Source of the DNA: CAZBSE01 sp964578625
Lineage (GTDB): Bacteria > Actinomycetota > Humimicrobiia > Humimicrobiales > Humimicrobiaceae
Assembly (NCBI GenBank): GCA_964578625.1
Contig: CAZODQ010000008.1
Span: 1-64,000, forward strand
Length of the DNA stretch: 64,000 nucleotides
Reading direction: 5' to 3'
Position numbers and translations under genes: made by a program. Under the pieces are notes generated by a model. It made no database searches. It saw nothing but the letters and a program-made list of their open reading frames with translations, and was not told where the DNA came from. Positions within the stretch are counted from its first letter, which is position 1, and the number at the start of each line of letters is the position of its first letter. Shown here piece by piece: positions 8,167 through 17,067 of this stretch.

Positions 8167-9681
8167 ATGGAAGATAATAATAAAATAAGAAGTCAGTTGA
8201 TTTCAGAAATAGATAAATTAAAGCAAATAGTTGAAGGTTATAAAGAGTCACAACCCAATTTGGAAAAGCTGGGCGGAATTATGGAAGACAGTGCAGAGCA
8301 GTACGAAACTTTAATTAACACAGCGCCCTTCGGAATAATAACTCTGGATGAAAATGGTGTAATAACATCATGTAACAGAAAAGTATTAAATTTCCTCGGT
8401 CAATCTGAAAGAGAAATAATCGGAAAGCATTTTACCAAGATAAATTTTCTCAGTGCAGAGGATTTCCCCCGCTATCTTAAAATATTTGCCTACGCTTTAG
8501 GTGGAAAAGAAGGTATATCATTTGAGATAAGCGGTCAGGGTAAAGACGGAAATATTTTTTTCGGCGAGGTATTTTACGGGCTCGTTAAAAGAAATGGAAA
8601 AGTAAGGGCTGTTCAAGTATTAATAAATAACATCACTAAAAGGAAGGAAGCAGAAGAGAAATTAAATTATTTAAGGTTTCATGATGACCTGACCGGTCTT
8701 TACAGTAGAGCTTATTTTGAAGAAGAGATAAAAAGGCTGGATACTGAAAGACAGCTGCCTTTGAGTTTTATAATCGGAGATGTGAATGGATTAAAGTTAA
8801 TAAATGATGCTTTTGGCAGCGAAGAGGGTGATAAGATATTAAAAGGTATTGCAAGAGCTATAAGAGAATGCTGCAGAAGAGAAGACATTATTACAAGGTG
8901 GGGAGAAGATGAGTTTGCGGTACTCTTGCCCAGGACTTCTCTGGAATACACCAGGAAAGTAATGGAAAGGATTAAGGAAATCTGTCAAAAAATAGGTAAA
9001 GGTAAAATCAAGTTTGAAATGGCAATGGGCTCAGCTACAAAACAGGACAAAGAGCAGGACTTTCAGGGTATTGTAAAAGATGCAAAAGATGAAATGTATA
9101 AAAATAAACTTTTCGAGTCCAAAAGTGTTCCTGATTCTGTAATATCTTCACTTGTAGATTCTCTGATGGAGGACAGCTATGAGACAAGGGAACATGGGAA
9201 AAGGGTAAGAAAAATGGCCTTAAAATTGGGACGTACTGTTGGACTGCCAAAAAGTAAATTGGATGAACTTTCAATACTGGCCGATCTTCATGATCTTGGT
9301 AAAATAGCCATACCTGATGATATTGTTACCAAGAGAGACAAGTTAAATGAAAAAGACTGGAAAGTCTTAAGAAGTTATCCTGAGATAGGCTATAATATTG
9401 CAAAATCGTCATATAAATATTCTAATATTGCTGAATATATTTTAACCCATCACGAGAGATGGGATGGAACGGGTTATCCACAGAGATTAAAGGGTGAAGA
9501 TATACCCATAGCTTCGCGTATTACAGCTATTGCTGATGCTTATGATGTTATGAGAAGCGGTAGATTCTATAAGAGGACTTTGAGTAAGAAAGAAGCAATG
9601 GATGAGCTGGAAAAATCAAGCGGAACCCAGTTTGACCCCCAGCTTGTAAAAAAATTTATAGAGATTTTAGAAGAGGAATAA
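8167..9681 (+). CDS. PAS-GGDEF-HD-GYP protein with degenerate active sites
   Basis: 504 residues, soluble. A coiled start (1-40) is followed by a PAS domain (~45-160), a GGDEF-type domain (~168-320; FHDDLTGLYSR, DVNGLKLINDAFG) and an HD-GYP domain (~330-504). The GGDEF signature reads GEDEF (246-250): the second Gly is Glu, so cyclase activity is doubtful. In HD-GYP, HD (375-376), HHE (428-430) and DGTGYP are intact, but the conserved His of the K.HPEIG motif, a metal ligand in characterised HD-GYP enzymes, is Tyr404 (RSYPEIG). By family it would make or degrade cyclic-di-GMP; here it may bind rather than turn over nucleotide. Co-transcribed with the upstream membrane protein. Confidence 0.85.
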   Translation: MEDNNKIRSQLISEIDKLKQIVEGYKESQPNLEKLGGIMEDSAEQYETLINTAPFGIITLDENGVITSCNRKVLNFLGQSEREIIGKHFTKINFLSAEDFPRYLKIFAYALGGKEGISFEISGQGKDGNIFFGEVFYGLVKRNGKVRAVQVLINNITKRKEAEEKLNYLRFHDDLTGLYSRAYFEEEIKRLDTERQLPLSFIIGDVNGLKLINDAFGSEEGDKILKGIARAIRECCRREDIITRWGEDEFAVLLPRTSLEYTRKVMERIKEICQKIGKGKIKFEMAMGSATKQDKEQDFQGIVKDAKDEMYKNKLFESKSVPDSVISSLVDSLMEDSYETREHGKRVRKMALKLGRTVGLPKSKLDELSILADLHDLGKIAIPDDIVTKRDKLNEKDWKVLRSYPEIGYNIAKSSYKYSNIAEYILTHHERWDGTGYPQRLKGEDIPIASRITAIADAYDVMRSGRFYKRTLSKKEAMDELEKSSGTQFDPQLVKKFIEILEEE

Positions 9682-9737
9682 TACGTTTTTTATATAATGG
9701 AAAATCAAAGGGACTAAAAAGCCAAATATAATCATAC

Positions 9738-10118
9738 CTACTGCGCCATTTTAATTTCTATTTTTTCTCCATCTGTAATTTTTTTAAGTTCTGATAGGAT
9801 TTCTTTATCTTTTATTTCTCCAACAATAGTGACCGGGCTGGCAGCCTGGGGCTTATCGCCTGTACTGGCAGGTGTTTTTCCAAAAAATATGCAGAGGGAA
9901 CTTCCCGGTGGCCAGTATGCAACCGAACCTAAATCTACAATCTCAACGCCATTTTCCAGTTCGGAATACACAGGTATTTTAAAATATATTTCGTTTCCCC
10001 ATCTATTGACAATAGATTCCAATGGCAGTGCTTCAAGTATTTTTAAGGAAGTTTCTGAATTATTAAGGCTGACTAGAAATTCTAAATCTTTGGTGATTAT
10101 TTTAATATTATTGTTCAT
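9738..10118 (-). CDS. cyclophilin-like fold protein (TM1367 type)
   Basis: 126 residues. The segment AYWPPGSSLCIFFGKTPAS is the signature of the small bacterial cyclophilin-like proteins related to Thermotoga TM1367. They have a cyclophilin beta-barrel but generally lack the full set of peptidyl-prolyl isomerase residues. Cytoplasmic, no signal peptide. Encoded alone, convergent to the upstream signalling gene and divergent from the glutaredoxin gene. Cellular role unknown. Confidence 0.7.
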   Translation of the reverse strand: MNNNIKIITKDLEFLVSLNNSETSLKILEALPLESIVNRWGNEIYFKIPVYSELENGVEIVDLGSVAYWPPGSSLCIFFGKTPASTGDKPQAASPVTIVGEIKDKEILSELKKITDGEKIEIKMAQ

Positions 10119-10320
10119 TTATAATACCTCACGTTTGTATTTATTATATAAAATATGACTATAATATATTATAAAATAAGAATTTATGGAAATATAAGCA
10201 TCACTAAACCAGATAAAATGATTAAAGTGTTACTTTAAAGTTTTACTTTCGAATATATTTTACAACTCGACTATAAAAGAATAAAATATGGATTAATTTG
10301 TTAATACGAATGGAAAGGTA

Positions 10321-10617
10321 TTGAAACTTGAGATGAAAGCAAAGATGAAACACATAAAAGGAGATAACAAGGGGAAAGTTGTTTTATATGCGTTAAGCAC
10401 CTGCCAGTGGTGCAAGAAAACAAAAGATCTTCTTGAAGATCTAAATATTGACCATTATTATATTGATGTTGATCTGACAGTCGGTGAAGAACGGGAAGAG
10501 TTAATAGATGAAATAAAGAAATATAATCCGGACTGCAGTTTCCCGACGATCGTAATAAATGATAGTGATCCTATAATTGGATTTGATGAAGATAAATTAA
10601 GAAAAAAGTTGAAATAA
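10321..10617 (+). CDS. glutaredoxin-like protein
   Basis: 98 residues from a TTG start; the ATG at 10333 is a plausible alternative. A thioredoxin-fold start (KVVLYALST) leads to the redox motif CQWC (28-31), followed by KTKDLLEDLNI and a FPTIVIND segment carrying the cis-Pro. This is a glutaredoxin / NrdH-like dithiol protein. It is 8 bases upstream of a ferredoxin-thioredoxin-reductase-like gene, so it is probably the disulfide acceptor that the partner reduces with electrons from ferredoxin. Confidence 0.85.
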   Translation: MKLEMKAKMKHIKGDNKGKVVLYALSTCQWCKKTKDLLEDLNIDHYYIDVDLTVGEEREELIDEIKKYNPDCSFPTIVINDSDPIIGFDEDKLRKKLK

Positions 10618-10625
10618 TAAAGGCC

Positions 10626-11141
10626 GTGGTAAAAGATATAAATAAAAAAGAAGTTGAAAAATTATATAAAGAGTTAAAAACCGATGCTGAATCAGGAGGT
10701 TATCATCTTAATCCTGATATTGATTTCACAAAGAAACTGGTAAGAGGTTTACTGATAAACCAGAAGAGATATGGTTACCAGGCATGCCCGTGCAGGCTGG
10801 CTTCAGGTGAGAAAAAAAAAGACCTGGATATAATATGCCCATGTGATTACAGAGATCCGGATCTGGATGAATATGGTGCATGTTACTGTGCCCTTTATGT
10901 TGATGAAGAAATCCTGGAAGGAAAAAAGAAAGTAAAGTCAATTCCGGAAAGGAGATATAAAATAAAAAAAAAGGTCAGCATGAAGAAGGGAAAGCAGTCA
11001 AAAGATAAGATTTTGAAAACCGCATACCCGGTATGGAGATGCAAAGTATGCGGTTATTTATGCGCAAGAGAAAATCCTCCGGCTGTATGTCCTGTATGTA
11101 AGGCTAAAAAAGAAAGATTTGAAAAGTTTGCCTTCAGGTAG
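10626..11141 (+). CDS. ferredoxin-thioredoxin reductase catalytic subunit fused to rubredoxin-like domain
   Basis: 171 residues, GTG start. The N-terminal ~115 residues match FTR-beta: CPC (54-56), CPC (71-73) and CYC (86-88) supply the [4Fe-4S] ligands and the redox-active disulfide. The third motif is CYC where plant-type FTR has CHC. A basic linker (107-133) leads to a rubredoxin-like knuckle pair, CKVCGY (139-144) and CPVCKA (155-160), as at the end of rubrerythrins. So a cluster-based disulfide reductase carries its own one-iron electron-transfer module. It sits directly after a glutaredoxin gene, its likely substrate. Confidence 0.85.
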   Translation: MVKDINKKEVEKLYKELKTDAESGGYHLNPDIDFTKKLVRGLLINQKRYGYQACPCRLASGEKKKDLDIICPCDYRDPDLDEYGACYCALYVDEEILEGKKKVKSIPERRYKIKKKVSMKKGKQSKDKILKTAYPVWRCKVCGYLCARENPPAVCPVCKAKKERFEKFAFR

Positions 11142-11159
11142 AAAAAACCGGTAATGGAT

Positions 11160-12338
11160 TTAATCCATTATCTCATCTTTATCTGCTAATCTTGCTATAG
11201 TCAATTTATTTTCACCAAATCTGTCCGATATTCTGTCAATAGCTTCAGCAAGATTATCATCTTCTGGCCCGCCTAAAGAGAGTAAGTCTCCGAGCATAGA
11301 GGTCGGTTTTAGACCGCTTACTGAAATTCCTATCAGCCTGATCTTTTTTCTTTTAAGGTCAAGATTTTTAAGTAAAGATATGGAAGATTTATGTATGTCA
11401 AATATGTTGGAAGTATGTTTTTTAAGTGTCATCCTTCTGGTGATGGTTTTAAAATCGGAGAATCTTATCTTTAATGTAATGACTTTCCCTTTATACTTCT
11501 TCAGGCGGAGATTTCTGGATATTTTTTGTGAAAGGAGAAGAAGTGTCGATCCCAGTATTCCAAAGTCATCTACATCCCTCCTGTAAGTTATCTCCCTTCC
11601 TATTGACCTGGGCTCCTGATTTGGTATTACTTTTCTGTTATCGATTCCATTTGCCATTTTATGTATAATCATGCCTGGCTCCCCAAATTTATTTTCAATT
11701 ATCTCCAGCGGGGTTCCGGCAAGATCACCTATGGTCCTAATCTCCATTGAGTTTAATTCTTCACATGTGACTCTTCCCACACCCCATATATAGGATACCG
11801 GGAGGAGCTTGACTTTTTCCATGACTTCTTTGGTGTTTTCAAGCACTATGAGACCGTTTGGCTTACCTATGCTTGAGGCAAGTTTTGCCAGAAATTTATT
11901 CGGTCCTATTCCGGCGGAAGAAGTCAGGTTGGTCTGTTCATATATCCTGCCCTTTATTTTTTTAGTGATTTCTACTTCATTCCCGAATAGCTTTTCACAG
12001 CCGGTTATATCCAGGAAAGCTTCATCACAGCCTACGCTCTCTACAAGAGGAGTAAATTGGAAAAAGATCTTTCTTATACGCATCGATTCCTTGAGATACT
12101 TTTCCATGTCAACGGGGACAAAGATTCCTTTTGGACACAGCCTTTTTGCCCTGGTGAGCGGCATACCTGAATGCAGCCCGTATTTTCTTGCTTCATAAGA
12201 GGCAGATGAGATTACCCCTCTGTTAAGCGGTCCGCCTACAATCAGAGGTTTATTTTTATATTCAGGAGCATCTCTTTGCTCGATTTGTGCAAAGAAAGCA
12301 TCCATGTCTATATGTATTATCCTTCCTGGATTTCCCAT
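11160..12338 (-). CDS. dinB: DNA polymerase IV (Y-family)
   Basis: 392 residues, normal for DinB. HIDMDAFFAQIEQ at the start supplies the first catalytic Asp and the steric-gate aromatic. SVGCDEAFLD holds the second Asp-Glu pair. A helix-hairpin-helix follows (VSYIWGVGRVTCEELNSMEIRTIGDLA), then a little-finger domain (~240-345). No obvious beta-clamp peptide at the C-terminus. Translesion synthesis past DNA damage is the family role. The start overlaps the end of the upstream polymerase gene by 22 bases, so the two are translationally coupled and share the LexA-controlled promoter at 15.6 kb. Confidence 0.92.
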   Translation of the reverse strand: MGNPGRIIHIDMDAFFAQIEQRDAPEYKNKPLIVGGPLNRGVISSASYEARKYGLHSGMPLTRAKRLCPKGIFVPVDMEKYLKESMRIRKIFFQFTPLVESVGCDEAFLDITGCEKLFGNEVEITKKIKGRIYEQTNLTSSAGIGPNKFLAKLASSIGKPNGLIVLENTKEVMEKVKLLPVSYIWGVGRVTCEELNSMEIRTIGDLAGTPLEIIENKFGEPGMIIHKMANGIDNRKVIPNQEPRSIGREITYRRDVDDFGILGSTLLLLSQKISRNLRLKKYKGKVITLKIRFSDFKTITRRMTLKKHTSNIFDIHKSSISLLKNLDLKRKKIRLIGISVSGLKPTSMLGDLLSLGGPEDDNLAEAIDRISDRFGENKLTIARLADKDEIMD

Positions 12339-15300
12339 GCTGCTCCTGCTTTTGTTAGTAAATTATTTTTTATACTGTCTTTCCTGGTTCTGCTCTTAAT
12401 TTTTTTCAAGTCTGCAAGGCTGACGGCATTTTTACCGATTACGGATATATGACCGTCTTTGGAGCAGATCCTGCCTTCGATTATTACAGCTGACTGGCTT
12501 GATACTATTTTTGAATTCTTCTTATATGCATCGGGGAAAAATACTGATTCATACATGCCGTCTTCATCTTCCATGGTGCAAAGCAGCATATTTTTTCCAT
12601 CGCTGGTTTTTTTGATTTTCCGGGTGATTATAATCCCCGCACTGAATATATTTTCTTTACTGTCTGCAAGGTCCGGGAAACGGCTGCTTTTCACAGTGCA
12701 GTATTCTTCCAGCTCGCTTTTAAAATACTGCAGGGGAGAGCTGCTTGCACAAAACCCCAGAATTTCTTCTTCCATCTCAAGCATCTCTTCGAGGTTAAAA
12801 TCTCCTGAATAGTTTTCATAGCGGGGCAGGAGATGCTTTCCTAAGTCAGGGATGTTTTTATTGCTTATCAGGTGATGACAGCTCAGCAGTAGATACTTTC
12901 TTTTAAGGCCTGTAAAATCAAATGCGCCGGCTTTTATAAGGTTTCCAACAGCCTTCCTGTTTATCCTGGAGCTGTTTTTTGAAATCCTTAAGTAAAAGTC
13001 AATAAAGTCCTTAAATCTTCCGTTTCTATTTCTTTCACTTATTATAGAGCTGACACCTGTGTGTCCCAGTTCTCTTACGGTCAAAAGGGAGATTCTTATA
13101 GATTTCCCCTTATCTTCAACAGAGAATGCAAGTCCGCTTCTGTTTATATCGGGAAGCTTTATTTTTATACCGAAACGCCTTGCTTCTTCGATATACTGAG
13201 CCCTGCCGTAGTAACCTGAATTGTCAGTCAATATTATTGATAGGAGTTCTGCCGGATAATGTGCTTTTATATAACAGGTTTTATACGACAGTTCGGCATA
13301 AGCAGCAGCGTGGGCCTTGACAAAACCGTAACTTGCGAATTTTGATATCAGCTTAAAGATCTCTTTCGCGATGCTTATATGGTAACCTCTACAGGCTGCA
13401 CCTCTAATAAAACGTTCTTTTTGACTTTCCATTTCTTCCTTAGAGAGTCTGGTCATGGCTTTTCTTAAATTATCGGCTTCACTCAGGGAGTAGCCTGCTA
13501 TTTTAACCGCTATTTGCATGACCTGTTCCTGATACAGTATTATTCCATAGGTTTCGCTTAAAATTGGTTTCAGGTCCCGGTGAAGATATGAAGTCTTCTC
13601 TCTCCCGAATTTTCTTTCGATGAAATTCTTGACCATTCCTGACTGCTGGGGGCCGGGCCTGTACAGAGAGATTAGAAGTGTAATGTCATTTAATGTTGAA
13701 GGCCTTATTTTTTTTGCAAGTTTTCTGATGCCGTAACTTTCAAGCTGAAAGACTCCCAAAGTTTTTCCGTTTTTTATAAGATCAAATGTTCTACTGTCGT
13801 TGTATCTTATTTCCGGGATATTAAGGTCTATATTTCTTTTAATCTTCAGCATACCGGCTACTTCTTCCAGTAAACCAAGGTTCAGAGAGTTTATGAGGTC
13901 TATTTTTAAGAGTCCCAAGGCCTCTATGCTGTCCATATCGTACTGGCTTACCGTTTCACCGGTCCGGGACAGGGTAAGAGGTATTTTTTTTGAAAGATCG
14001 GTGCTGGATACAATGAATGCGGATGGATGCATGGAGGTATGGCGGATATAGTTTTCAATTTTTCTTGAGATGTAAGTTATTTTTTTATACTGTATATCTC
14101 TTGTGTCTAAACGCTTTCGGCCTTCAGCAGTCATTCCGGTATTCCGCCTGTCTGGGAATCCTGAAGATAGGGGGGATGGATCCGAATTTACTATCTGGTC
14201 TATGTCTTCCTTGCTCCATCCCAAAAGTCTTCCTGCTTCTCTTACTGCAGCTCTTGGTTTTAGGGTAGAGAATGTACACACCCTGGAGATATTATTTTTA
14301 CCATGTTTTAGCGTAAGATACTTAATTATTTCAGCTCTTCTCTTATTGGACAGGTCAATATCTATATCCGGGGGTTCTCTTCTTTCCTTGTTGAGGAATC
14401 TCTCAAAATAAAGGTTGTTTTTTACAGGATCAACATTGGATATGCCCAGCACATAGGATACCATACTTCCTGCGGATGAACCCTTTCCGCAGGTAGGAAT
14501 ATTGTTTTTACGGGCAAATTCTGCTATGTCGGCGGCTATAAGGAAATATCCGCAGAAATCTGTTTCCATGATTACATCCAGTTCATTTTTTAACCTGCGG
14601 CGGATATCCGGAGAAGGATTGCTGCCGTATCTCCATTTTAGTCCCCGGGAGCACAGTTCTTTGAGATAATCTTCCTGTGGCACACTTCCCGGGGTCTTAA
14701 AGCAGGGGAAACTTATATTGCCGAGCGAAAACTTTAGACTGCATCTGTCTGCTATGACTCTGGTATTGGAGATTGCCTGATATATGTCCGAAAACATATC
14801 AATCATCTCAGCAGTGGATTTGAAATAATGTTCGTTATTTCTGATTGGTTTTACGGGAGTGCTGCCCTTTGTTCCCATTGCCTTTATTTTGGAAAGGCAT
14901 TTATATACCAGGTAGTCTTCCTTATTTAAGTAGTGGACATTGTTTGCTGCTACTATTGGAATATTGTTTTTTAGGCCGAAATTAACTAATATCTCAGAGG
15001 GCGAGGATGAGGAAAGGATACTTTTAGTTCTTGGATATCTCTGGATTTCCAAAAAGAAATCTCCCATGAATAACTTCTGATAATATTCTGCAGCCCTCAG
15101 TGCTTGCTTTACCTTTTCCTGTCCCAGCAACAGAGAAATCTCTCCGTTTTTGCAGCAGCTTAACCCTATGAGCCCTTCACTTCTTTTTGCCAGATCCGAT
15201 AGTCTAACTGCGGGTGACGGAGTTTTTCTTTCCATATGTGATCTGCTTATTATCTGACATAGGTTCTCATATCCTTTCATGTTTTTTATAAGTATGATCA

Positions 15301-15544
15301 GATGGGAAAATATACTGCTGTTCATAACGCAGATTTCACAGCCGATTATAGGTTTTATATTTTTCCTGATTGCCTCTTTATAGAATTTGACAGTTCCGCT
15401 CATTACATACTTATCGGTAAGAGCAACTGCCTTCATACTGTTTCTGGCAGCAGTGTTGACCAGCTCTTTTATGCTTATGGTCGATTCCATAAAGCTGTAT
15501 TCACTGTGAACATGCAGGTGAGAAAAAAAAGCCATTTTGTCCAA
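12317..15544 (-). CDS. dnaE: DNA polymerase III alpha-type, probably error-prone (DnaE2-like)
   Basis: 1075 residues, the length of DnaE2/ImuC rather than replicative DnaE1 (~1160-1200). A TTG start with AAGGGG 5 bases before it is preferred; an ATG lies 9 bases on. PHP domain HLHVHS (9-14), but the next metal-binding His is Lys (TDK, 43-45) and the usual NDVHY is NNVHY, so the PHP site is probably dead and proofreading unlikely. GKGSSAGS (353-360) and PPDIDIDL (391-398) carry the polymerase catalytic Asps. Tandem HhH and OB-fold regions follow. Pairing with dinB behind a LexA box indicates damage-induced mutagenic synthesis, as in the ImuB-DnaE2 mutasome. Confidence 0.85.
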   Translation of the reverse strand: MDKMAFFSHLHVHSEYSFMESTISIKELVNTAARNSMKAVALTDKYVMSGTVKFYKEAIRKNIKPIIGCEICVMNSSIFSHLIILIKNMKGYENLCQIISRSHMERKTPSPAVRLSDLAKRSEGLIGLSCCKNGEISLLLGQEKVKQALRAAEYYQKLFMGDFFLEIQRYPRTKSILSSSSPSEILVNFGLKNNIPIVAANNVHYLNKEDYLVYKCLSKIKAMGTKGSTPVKPIRNNEHYFKSTAEMIDMFSDIYQAISNTRVIADRCSLKFSLGNISFPCFKTPGSVPQEDYLKELCSRGLKWRYGSNPSPDIRRRLKNELDVIMETDFCGYFLIAADIAEFARKNNIPTCGKGSSAGSMVSYVLGISNVDPVKNNLYFERFLNKERREPPDIDIDLSNKRRAEIIKYLTLKHGKNNISRVCTFSTLKPRAAVREAGRLLGWSKEDIDQIVNSDPSPLSSGFPDRRNTGMTAEGRKRLDTRDIQYKKITYISRKIENYIRHTSMHPSAFIVSSTDLSKKIPLTLSRTGETVSQYDMDSIEALGLLKIDLINSLNLGLLEEVAGMLKIKRNIDLNIPEIRYNDSRTFDLIKNGKTLGVFQLESYGIRKLAKKIRPSTLNDITLLISLYRPGPQQSGMVKNFIERKFGREKTSYLHRDLKPILSETYGIILYQEQVMQIAVKIAGYSLSEADNLRKAMTRLSKEEMESQKERFIRGAACRGYHISIAKEIFKLISKFASYGFVKAHAAAYAELSYKTCYIKAHYPAELLSIILTDNSGYYGRAQYIEEARRFGIKIKLPDINRSGLAFSVEDKGKSIRISLLTVRELGHTGVSSIISERNRNGRFKDFIDFYLRISKNSSRINRKAVGNLIKAGAFDFTGLKRKYLLLSCHHLISNKNIPDLGKHLLPRYENYSGDFNLEEMLEMEEEILGFCASSSPLQYFKSELEEYCTVKSSRFPDLADSKENIFSAGIIITRKIKKTSDGKNMLLCTMEDEDGMYESVFFPDAYKKNSKIVSSQSAVIIEGRICSKDGHISVIGKNAVSLADLKKIKSRTRKDSIKNNLLTKAGAAWEIQEG

Positions 15545-15592
15545 CTATGCCCCTTAAATTTATGGTATATGTGTTTAGAACTGCTCATCTAT

Positions 15593-15621
15593 ATATTACA
15601 GCCGAACATATGTTTGGTCAA
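15593..15621 (-). promoter_or_regulatory. LexA-controlled promoter of dnaE-dinB
   Basis: On the minus strand, -35 TTGACC (15621-15616), a 17-base spacer and -10 TAATAT (15598-15593). The spacer contains CAAACATATGTTCG (15616-15603), which matches the Gram-positive SOS box CGAAC-N4-GTTCG at all but one position. LexA bound here would block RNA polymerase. The start codon follows about 50 bases downstream. Confidence 0.85.
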
Positions 15622-15785
15622 TAGGCAGGTTAAAAATTTTTCAAAATGATAGTATTTAATTATTTTAGGGTTGATTTTTTAAAATTTTTATATATAATAC
15701 TTGGTTTTGTACGGCTTTATTGAGATATGTTTTAAAAAAATTATTAAAATTTTGTAAAAATTGCTATATGAAAAAGGGTATAAAA

Positions 15786-16313
15786 ATGGGAAAATACAAT
15801 ATAGCTATACATGTTTTATTCTGGACGCTAATAGTATTTTTGCTTTTTACAACTTTATTATATCTATTTTATGAGAACGATGGATTTATTATAGCGTCTT
15901 CCGATCCTGAACCTGTGGAAAATGAGGAGTCAGGAGCCGGGGAAGTTGTGAAAGTCAAAGAGGAAGTAGAGTGGTATTATTTTGTGGCTTCGGGATATAG
16001 TGCCAATGACCCTGCACAGGGTACCAATAATATAACGGCAACAGGCAAGGATCTAAGACAGGGAATTGTTGCTGCGGATCCTAAAGTCATACCTATGGGA
16101 ACAAGAATTGAAATAAAAGATATGGGGATATTTGTAGCAGAGGATACAGGAGGAAAGATCAAGGGCAATAGAATAGATATTTATTTCAATTCAAAGGAAG
16201 AAGCTAAAAAGTTCGGCATAAAGGGTGTCTGGGTCAAAATAATAGACAGCGGTTACAAGCTGGCTGATCTGTCTAAAAACGACCAGTATGTAAAAAGATA
16301 TATGAGCAGATAG
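15786..16313 (+). CDS. membrane-anchored 3D-domain protein (cell-wall hydrolase type)
   Basis: About 175 residues from the ATG at 15786, chosen because AGGG lies 7 bases upstream and the frame then begins right before the membrane helix (IAIHVLFWTLIVFLLFTTLLYLF). An acidic linker follows. Residues ~65-165 form a 3D domain: GYSANDPAQGTNNITATG, then VIPMGT, EDTGGKIKGNRIDIYF with the conserved Asp triad (DTGG...NRIDIY). This fold is shared with MltA-type lytic transglycosylases and Firmicute 3D/Rpf-like proteins. The likely role is peptidoglycan cleavage outside the membrane. The 5' region abuts the SOS promoter of the divergent polymerase operon. Confidence 0.8.
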   Translation: MGKYNIAIHVLFWTLIVFLLFTTLLYLFYENDGFIIASSDPEPVENEESGAGEVVKVKEEVEWYYFVASGYSANDPAQGTNNITATGKDLRQGIVAADPKVIPMGTRIEIKDMGIFVAEDTGGKIKGNRIDIYFNSKEEAKKFGIKGVWVKIIDSGYKLADLSKNDQYVKRYMSR

Positions 16314-16335
16314 GCATTTATTATTCTATTTTATC

Positions 16336-16695
16336 TTATTTTTTATTTTCCCTTATAATTTTTATTAAAATCCTGTGGAATTCTCTTGCATCTTTTTTAC
16401 TTAATTTTTGTATCCTGAAGCTTTCTTTTTTACTGCTTACAGTCAATGTTGAGTAGATCAGACCTTCTTTTAAATCGGCAGCAGTAATAAAAGGATGGGT
16501 AGCTATAAACTTTTTATCTCTGGTTATATTGGAATAGAAATAAAAGAATAATTTTTTATTAGTCAGTATAAGAAGGCCATTGACTGTGTTTTCCAGTATA
16601 CCAGGAGCCGTAAAAATGGTTTTTTCATCCGGTGTTGTAAAAGGGAAGTACCCCATATTCTGTGCCTGCTCGTCGATTGATGGTAATTTATTCAT
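16336..16695 (-). CDS. small PH-like domain protein
   Basis: 119 residues, no signal peptide. The segment NGLLILTNKKLFFYFYS, followed by short amphipathic strands and a final helix (KKDAREFHRILIKIIREN), is the pattern of bacterial PH/GRAM-like (YokE/YdbT type) domains. Function not known: such domains usually mediate membrane or protein contacts. Monocistronic. Confidence 0.6.
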   Translation of the reverse strand: MNKLPSIDEQAQNMGYFPFTTPDEKTIFTAPGILENTVNGLLILTNKKLFFYFYSNITRDKKFIATHPFITAADLKEGLIYSTLTVSSKKESFRIQKLSKKDAREFHRILIKIIRENKK

Positions 16696-16860
16696 CTCTA
16701 CACCTAAAAAGTTTTTAAAAATTTTTAAAGAAAAAAGTCAAGCGTATTATATAAAATAATAATTGATAAAAAAAGATACTCTTTAAAGTATTTTGACGGC
16801 TCCTAACAAAAACAGAGGTTTCTATATTTTAAAGACTCATGATTTATGGTTATTTAATAA

Positions 16861-16889
16861 TTGTTTTGAAAAAAGAAAGGTAATATAAT
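16861..16889 (+). promoter_or_regulatory. promoter of tRNA-Gly
   Basis: TTGTTT (16861-16866), 17-base spacer, perfect TATAAT (16884-16889). Predicted transcription starts about 12 bases before the tRNA. Confidence 0.6.
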
Positions 16890-16908
16890 AACTATTTAAC
16901 TATAACGG

Positions 16909-16984
16909 GCGGAAGTAGCTCAGTTGGTAGAGCATCACCTTGCCAAGGTGGGGGTCGCGGGTCCGAATCCCGTCTTCCGCTCCA
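16909..16984 (+). tRNA. tRNA-Gly (anticodon GCC)
   Basis: Full cloverleaf: acceptor GCGGAAG pairs with CTTCCGC; D-arm AGCTCAGTTGGTAGAGC; anticodon arm CACCTTGCCAAGGTG with GCC in the loop; T-arm GCGGGTCCGAATCCCGT; discriminator T and encoded CCA. A T-run directly follows, as a terminator would need. It precedes thrS. Confidence 0.97.
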
Positions 16985-17067
16985 TTTTTTTATAAGAGAT
17001 TATATTGTCCTGTGAATTCAAAGATATATAATAAATAAAGATTTTATTGAAAAAAGTGTATTTAAAG

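Noticed and set aside
16985..17067. T-box riboswitch ahead of thrS (also checked before pheS, pheT and tyrS)
   Set aside because: The upstream spaces are short and none contains the GGGTGGNACCGCG core with a following terminator.
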